From Aphidius gifuensis (taxonomy: Eukaryota; Arthropoda; Insecta; Hymenoptera; Braconidae): 64,000 nucleotides of DNA. Location of the stretch: positions 22,502,555-22,566,554 of the forward strand of contig NC_057789.1 of assembly GCF_014905175.1 (NCBI RefSeq). The letters run 5' to 3'. Positions 59,801 to 64,000 of the stretch are shown here, piece by piece (the stretch's first letter is position 1; every line of letters begins with the position of its first letter). The notes below the pieces were generated by a model, which had not been told where the DNA came from, did no database searches, and saw only the letters and a program-made list of their open reading frames with translations. Position numbers and translations under genes: made by a program.

Positions 59801-60376
59801 TAAAATAACAGACTCAAGAAAGTCAGCAAGACCAAAGAAGGTAGTATATCATAATAATAACTACTTTCCAAAAATAATATTAATAAAATAATAATAGTAA
59901 TAAATGTAATAACAATTTAGCCTGCTAACGGACGAAAGAAAAGGAACGACATGATGAGGGACAAAAAAAACGACTGCCTGAAGAAGAAAACAACGTTGGC
60001 TACAAAAAATGACGTTTGTCACCGTGATAGGGGCAGTCACCGCCTCAGCTTCAGCCGCAGTCGTAGTCGTAGTCGTAGTGAAAGTCGCAGTCGTAGTCAC
60101 AGCCGCAGTCACCACCTCAGCTTCAGCCGCAGTCGTAGTCATAGCCGTAGTCATAGTCGTAGTTGTAGTCACAGCCGCAGTCACCGCCTCAGCTTCAGCC
60201 GCAGTCGTAGTCATAGCCGTAGTCATAGTCGTAGTGAAAGTCACAGCCGCAGTCACCGCCTCAGCTTTAGCCGCAGTCATAGTCATAGTCGTGATTTTAG
60301 TCGTAGTGAAAGTCGCAGTCGTAATGATAGTCGTCGTCGTAGTTGTAGCCGTGGTCGTTGTCATAGTAAAAAATGA
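50878..60376 (+). CDS. BEN-domain protein with RS-repeat C-terminal tail (5' exons missing)
   Basis: Seven exons join in phase: 50878-51129, 57957-58127, 58734-58998, 59107-59204, 59299-59518, 59704-59840 and 59921-60376. Exons 1-2 are Ser/Lys/Arg-rich and disordered; exon 3 has a coiled-coil (DKEVQTLLKKILDSQDQVGK, LEKLENTVKAAGKDVKE). Exons 5-6 form a BEN domain: IHIGQDIWIDSGSW, KFIKSLMSIIYTPNEI, LDPIRMLALQ then DSLTWYKQ across a phase-1 junction. The last exon is basic, then about 100 residues of SRSRSHSRS-type repeats ending SKK-stop. BEN domains bind DNA; RS tails meet splicing factors in speckles. All donors are GT and acceptors AG; exon lengths keep frame throughout with no stop, so this looks like a living gene. 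Intron 1 (6.8 kb) is full of transposons. The N-terminus lies upstream and was not found. Confidence 0.8.
52425..52582. mobile_element. Nested palindrome, 50-bp arms
   Basis: AGTGGTGATGTAAATTAATT..AGACTCTAATT and its inverse, arms 52425-52475 and 52531-52582, lying off-centre in the larger foldback; likely a separate MITE. Confidence 0.6.
52731..52818 (+). repeat. tRNA-like module (T7) in foldback
   Basis: GCGATGGCTTAGGGGATAAC (A-box region), a GGTGTTTGGAATATAGG arm, an internally duplicated ATAGGTTTAG stretch, and GGTTCGAATCG (B-box, 52797-52807). Situated between the arms of the foldback, as in the word elements. Confidence 0.6.
54002..55259 (-). mobile_element. MULE deletion derivative with TTTCCCGAAT words, 1258 bp
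   Basis: Flanked by the 9-bp repeat CATTAATGG (53993-54001 and 55260-55268), the usual size for Mutator-like elements, although CATTAATGG is itself a word of the host repeat. The ends share TTTNTCCCGAAT; the word TTTTCCCGAAT recurs at each end. It encloses remnants of a FLYWCH/MULE transposase on the minus strand. Confidence 0.7.
54223..54955 (-). pseudogene. FLYWCH-MULE transposase, internally deleted
   Basis: In order on the minus strand and across frames: YWECQRLRHKECKARAV (FLYWCH finger core), ENEHYFIREPTLDDHAH, then VEILKISLKRKAE, LSEGVLGQLPERNNLKKSMR, LPPNPKCLADLGTLPD, then directly VVGKHHPDLYSALGEFKKEQ and FHELEFLKAIAYN-stop. The DDE catalytic core that should lie between LPD and VVGK is missing. 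The order is that of insect FLYWCH-type Mutator transposases. It cannot transpose itself. Confidence 0.75.
55670..55745 (-). repeat. tRNA-like module (T8), best A-box
   Basis: Minus strand: GCCGCCGTGGCCGAGTGGTA carries an exact TGGCCGAGTGG A-box as in tRNA-Ser/Leu, then AATGCTTCAGGATATCGC, and GAGTTCTCAAGTCC, a B-box with a 2-base insertion. The insertion and unpaired ends argue against a working tRNA. Confidence 0.65.
56183..56252 (+). repeat. tRNA-like module (T9)
   Basis: TCTCGTGGTCAATCGGATAA (A-box region), GTGCTCGCCTCCCGC arm, GGTTCGGTCCCCG (B-box). It lies immediately right of the word element, so two modules flank or belong to the same composite. Confidence 0.6.
56253..57465. other. 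AT-rich intronic DNA
   Basis: Inside intron 1 of the BEN gene. CCGTTYGAA.. and TTTGAAACAAACG phrases recur at 56515-56760 but no bounded element was defined. Confidence 0.3.
57466..57502. repeat. Solo terminus of the GATTAC-word element
   Basis: GTGTACACTAAATTTTGG then AAGGACTTTC is the inverse of the block next to the left end of the 37718 element. Nothing else of that element is present. Confidence 0.55.
57650..57730 (+). repeat. tRNA-like module (T10)
   Basis: AGAGTGTTATAAGTGTCATCG, an arm-like GTAATCCCGCGCTGAAGG, and a perfect B-box GGTTCGAATCC followed by GGGTCG. The A-box is weak. A weaker B-box-only match (GATTCGAATCTTGG) sits at 58327-58340. Confidence 0.55.
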
Positions 60377-60451
60377 TTGACTGCTCTGGTTGTGCCCGAG
60401 TCGTAAAAAATGAACGAAAGTGGTCAAAGTAGAGAATTTTTACTGTATAAA

Positions 60452-60457
60452 AATAAA
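60452..60457 (+). terminator. Likely polyadenylation signal of the BEN gene
   Basis: AATAAA 76 bases after the stop codon of the last exon, followed by a T-rich region. It is the first canonical hexamer downstream. Confidence 0.6.
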
Positions 60458-60838
60458 GAAGTTAATTTACTAATTTTTATTTTTTCACTCAAAAATGTTT
60501 TTCAATTCTCTAATTATCAACTTTATTAATATTCATTAGTTTTTTACTACAATAATATTTGATTTTCGACGAAAATGTTTTATCTGTTTATTATCATTCA
60601 TTTTACCTGGTAACTCAAGTATTTTCAGAATACTAATAATAGAATAGTAGCGTAACCTTTCAAGTGTGATTAAGGTATATTAAGATATATTGTCTGCCGG
60701 TAATGGTAGTTCAAATCTTACTCGTGGCTTTGTAAATATGTCAGCTTGTTGACAAGTGACCATATGTGGTAACAAATTTTGTCTTATCTGACTCCATTAA
60801 AAATGAATTTAAATTTGATATTTATGTGTTTTGCTTTA

Positions 60839-61234
60839 CCCAGGGAAAAATCATCAGATCAAATTTGATCTGGCATAAATAATTGACATCACTCGGACTT
60901 GAACTCAATGCTTTTGGTGTGAAAATCCAGAGCCTTACCTACATAACCACGGCAGTGATAATAAAACGTAAGAAAAATTTGTCTTCTTAAACATTCTTTC
61001 GCCCGTGATCTAGTTTGATCTAAACAGATCAATTTTGATCTGGTCAGATAAGGTTTGATCTGGGCGCAGATCAAGTTTAATTAAGTTCGATCTAGTTTGA
61101 TCAAGTTTGATCTGGGTCCAGATCAAGTTTGATTTAGTCAGATCTGGTCAGATGAGGTTTGATCTGTACCCAGATCTGATCAGATCAAATTTGATCTAAT
61201 TTGATCTGATTTGATCTGACGATTTTTCCCTGGG
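60839..61234. mobile_element. CCCAGGGAAAAATC word element, 396 bp, TA duplication, inside copia
   Basis: Ends CCCAGGGAAAAATCATC and GACGATTTTTCCCTGGG, flanked by TA (60837-60838, 61235-61236). Deleting it with one TA restores the copia frame ..QFES|KAKHINIK... Words GATCAAATTTGATCTG fill both flanks; a tRNA-like module is inside. Confidence 0.85.
60885..60960 (-). repeat. tRNA-like module (T12) in word element
   Basis: Minus strand: CACTGCCGTGGTTATGTAGG (A-box region), TAAGGCTCTGGATTTTCACA, then GAGTTCAAGTCCGAGTGATG (B-box region). Acceptor-like ends CACTG/AGTG can pair for a few bases. The most complete of the series. Confidence 0.65.
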
Positions 61235-62253
61235 TAGATTCAAATTGTCCATTCTTGTTCCAGACAATAGCAGTTGATTATCAATATGTTGTTCTAGCGG
61301 AGATAATTTCTTTATTAACATTGTTGAATTAATTTCAGTCCCCATATTAAGTTTGTGCTGCTGAACAGGCAGCAGTAAATTCAGCTTTAGCTGTTGATAT
61401 TACCCCTGCTTTTTGTTTCTGAGCCCCGTATGATCAGACAGTTATTTAGTTTTAAGATATAACCAGACGTAGACCTTCGAGTTTTCGCAACACCAGTATA
61501 GTCTGCATCAGAAAAACCCTCAAAGACGATTTGTGTACATCCAGGAAATTATAGACCAATGCTGACAGTTCTCTTCAGGTACTTGAAGATTCGCTGAACT
61601 GCATCCCAGTGAGATTTACGGTAATTTGAGTAGTATTGGCTAACAGAATTTACAGCGTAGACTATATCTGACCTGGTGATAATTGATAGGAACATCTATG
61701 CAGTGTTTTATATCAAACTGCTTAATATGCATCTTCTTGGCTGCAGCGATAGCAAGTATTGATCGTATTGAGTCAAATTTTACTACAGGGCTGAACATTT
61801 CTTCATAATCAAAACCAGCTTTTTGCTGACACCACCAATCTGTCTTTGTAACGTTCAGTGGTGCAACAGATTTCTGTTTGACCTTCAACACCTATTTGTT
61901 TCTGAATATGTTCGCACCTCTTGGTTCATTAACAAGTGTCCAAGTATTGTTCTTTTGCAACTCTTTATTCATGGCTGATACCTATTCAGCTTTATTTTCA
62001 GTGTTTTGAGCATCTGAAAATGTTACTGGTTCATCACAGAGTTTATGAAACTTTCTCATGAAACATACTTGAACCATCATTGTCTATATCATAACATTTG
62101 TGACACCGGTACTGTTTTTCTTAGATCGAATCATCAACAAACTCAAGATGAACCAAACATCTGAACTTGTTCTGTTCAAAACATACGTAACAGTGTTGAT
62201 CGCTTCAGCCCTCAACACAATGGATAAATTTTGGCTATGAATTAGTGTCCGTG

Positions 62254-62411
62254 CCCCGGGAAAAAAGTAGACGATCATCAACGATCGTCAGCGATCGTTC
62301 ACCGTCGATCGTTGAAGATGTCAAATTTGTCCACATCTCTGTCGATCGCCGTCGATCGACATCGATCGATATCGAACGCTGTCGATCAATGTCGATCGCT
62401 ATCGATATACA
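62254..62411. mobile_element. CCCCGGGAAAAAAG-ended word element (left part)
   Basis: It starts CCCCGGGAAAAAAGTAG, then CGATCGTC, CGATCGACATCGATCG and related words to about 62411. Its right part would lie in the continuation of the palindrome beyond the window edge. A short frame over it is produced by the word. Confidence 0.55.
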
Positions 62412-62901
62412 AAAATCTTTAGAAAAATATACACATTATAACAATTATTAACTTATGCCGGACAATTTATCCAAACCATAACATACTCAGGAATATTTTT
62501 TTTTTTTTTTTTTATTCTTTAAGTTACAAAGATATTTTAAGGTACATAATTTTTTTTATTAGATTTTATTATAACAAACCAGTTGTCTTTTTTTTTTTTT
62601 TTCGTGTTTTCAATATTTTCATTTTTTGGAATATTCAGTTTTCAACTGCCAGAGTATTTTTGACATTACCCGTTCATGAGCTTTAATGCTCTGGGATTTA
62701 TGCCAGTGCAAACAATATGTGATTTTCATACCATTTCAAGAGATTTTATATTCAAAGTTGCTTATGAAGTTCAGTTCAATTAAAAAAAAAAAAAAAAAAA
62801 GACAACTGGTTTGTTATAATAAAATCTAATAAAAAAAATTATGTACCTACTAAACATAAAGAAAAAATAAAAAATATTCCTGAGTATGTTAACCGGCATA
62901 A

Positions 62902-63960
62902 CCCGAGTGGAAAAATTTTCAGGATGCCCTATTTGATCTTAAACCCTGATCAGTAACGGATCAGGATTCCTTATTCAGGGAACCTGACTCATTCCTGACC
63001 CAAACCTGGTCAGGACACCTTACGATTTCCTTAAGTCAGGTAACCTTATCCAATCCTGTTCAGGAAAAGAACAGGAAACCTTGACGTATCCTGAATAAGG
63101 TTTCCTGAACAGATTCTGACCAGGATATTATCAGGAAAAATTTATCAAATAATTTAATTTTTTTTATTCAGTTTTCCTGTTCAGGAAAGGAACAGGAAAC
63201 CTGAACGTATCCTGAATAAGGTTTCCTGAACAGATTCTGACCAGGATACTATCAGGAAAAATTTATCAAATAAATTAATTTTTTTTATTCAGTTTTCCTG
63301 TTCAGGAAAGGAACAGGAAACCTGAACGTATCCTGAATAAGGTTTCCTGAACAGATTCTGACCAAAATATTATCAGGAAAAATATTTTTTGGATTTAATT
63401 TTAATTTTAATTCTAAAACAAAATGACAAGGGACAATTTAACAAATTGTTATAATTTATTTTTACGTCAAATTTACGTCGCAAATTCTAATTTAAGTTTT
63501 TTTTAGCTGATGTAATTTATGAAAGCAAAAAATCACATCCGATCATCGATAGACGGCATGGCCGCGCGTGTTAAGGCCCGTAGTTGTAATCTGAACGATC
63601 CGAGTTCGCGTCCCGCTAGTGGTTAGGTAATTTAAGTTATGTTAGGTATATAAAATCTTATCATTCAACCTGTTTCATCATTAACATTGCTATAGTAAAT
63701 TAGTTAGCCGATTTACAAAACATCAAATAATAAAAATTAATTTTTTTTTAGAATTACTTGATCCGTTTCAGATCAGGAATCCTGTTCCATTCCTGATCAG
63801 GTATGCTGGTCAGGTTTCCTGATCCGATTCTGATCAGAATCCTAAAAAAAAGCGTTACATTCTGATCCGTTCCTGAACAGGATTCCTGATCCGGTTCTGA
63901 TTTGAAATCAGGTTCCCTGATCCGGTTCTGATCAGGACCTTAACTAAATTTCCACTCAGG
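62902..63960. mobile_element. CCCGAGTGGAAA word element, 1059 bp, AA duplication
   Basis: Ends CCCGAGTGGAAAAATTTTC and TAAATTTCCACTCAGG, each flanked by AA. The left arm of the surrounding palindrome supplies the empty site with one AA. Words TCAGGAAACCTGA / CCTGATCAGG; a tandem part has a 121-bp period (AGATTCTGA at 63111, 63232, 63353). Confidence 0.85.
63548..63628 (+). repeat. tRNA-like module (T13) in word element
   Basis: ACGGCATGGCCGCGCGTGTT (A-box region), AAGGCCCGTAGTTGTAATC, then GAGTTCGCGTCCCG (B-box). It lies in AT-rich DNA between the word-rich arms of the element. Confidence 0.6.
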
Positions 63961-64000
63961 AAGTTAATAATTGTTATAATGTGTATATTTTTCTAAAGAT

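Larger units (their letters stand above)
60670..62235 (-). mobile_element. Copia-type LTR retrotransposon pol remnant
   Basis: Reading the minus strand from 62235: LRAEAINTVTYVLNRT (integrase end), KNNTWTLVNEPRG, QKAGFDYEEMFSPVVKFDSI, SILAIAAAKKMHIKQFDIK (RT), HWDAVQRIFKYLKRT and SDADYTGV..RRSTSGYIL (RNase H region), then, beyond a 396-bp insertion, SKAKHINIKFKF and QQADIFTKP. The order is that of Ty1/copia pol. Numerous stops and frame changes; no LTRs found; the RT catalytic region itself is deleted. Confidence 0.8.
62412..64000. mobile_element. Foldback palindrome, right arm split, runs off the window
   Basis: The left arm (62412-62610) begins TCTTTAGAAAAATATACAC; the right arm runs 62790-62901 and resumes at 63961-64000, where the same sequence appears inverted. 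The gap is the word element at 62902-63960. The two arms are otherwise close copies apart from short indels. Confidence 0.75.

Noticed and set aside
59861..60427. Antisense Thr/Ala-rich 188-codon frame and a sense Val/Ala frame over the RS tail
   Set aside because: Both are by-products of the hexamer repeat; splice phase and the basic exon start support only the Arg-Ser frame.
1504..63628. Functional tRNA genes at the T1-T13 modules
   Set aside because: B-boxes are good but acceptor stems do not pair and several have insertions; position inside repeats favours tRNA-derived modules.

Overview
The window looks like arthropod nuclear DNA: very AT-rich, spliceosomal introns with GTRAGT donors and pyrimidine-AG acceptors, Jockey-type LINEs, hAT, MULE and copia remnants, and many small inverted-repeat elements. 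The two exon-intron genes resemble lineage-expanded genes of aphids and parasitoid wasps, so an insect, perhaps a hymenopteran, is likely; that is inference. Nothing bacterial, viral, rRNA or CRISPR was seen.

Genes: (i) a first exon of a Ser/Arg-rich repeat protein runs off the left edge (282-566, minus); (ii) a five-exon DUF4806-like gene occupies 3552-6095 (minus), with one frame break in a homopolymer; (iii) a seven-exon BEN-domain gene with an RS-repeat tail spans 50878-60376 (plus), with a 6.8-kb intron full of transposons; (iv) a short possible exon lies at 41139-41268. Decayed host-like sequence includes a leucine-rich-repeat fragment (880-1330) and one exon of the PP2A scaffold subunit A (16353-16552) with intact splice sites.

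Coding-type mobile DNA: a GC-richer LINE piece (DUF4780-like ORF1 plus the start of ORF2) at 1718-3065; a tnp2-type transposase pseudogene at 6885-7925; a hAT remnant at about 7905-11480; a LINE with CCHC knuckles at 12537-14701; a nearly intact endonuclease/reverse-transcriptase LINE at 24568-28351; a FLYWCH/MULE deletion derivative at 54002-55259; and a copia remnant at 60670-62235.

The most striking content is a superfamily of non-coding elements whose ends fit CCC-R-R-G-T-R-G-A-A-A. Each family is packed with its own short, largely self-complementary word, and several carry one tRNA-like A-box/B-box module. Three insertions can be compared with their empty sites inside this same window, and all three show a two-base target duplication (AA, AA, TA). 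In three families an internal tandem repeat has the same period of about 121-122 bp although the words differ.

There are also six short hAT-like inverted-repeat elements with perfect 8-bp target duplications, a chain of three TTAA-bounded elements sharing their TTAA sites, two TA-bounded elements, several long foldback palindromes, a 950-1050 bp inverted repeat 12 kb apart, and a dyad satellite array at 47.1-48.1 kb. Much of the window is a nested transposon graveyard between and inside two apparently real genes.
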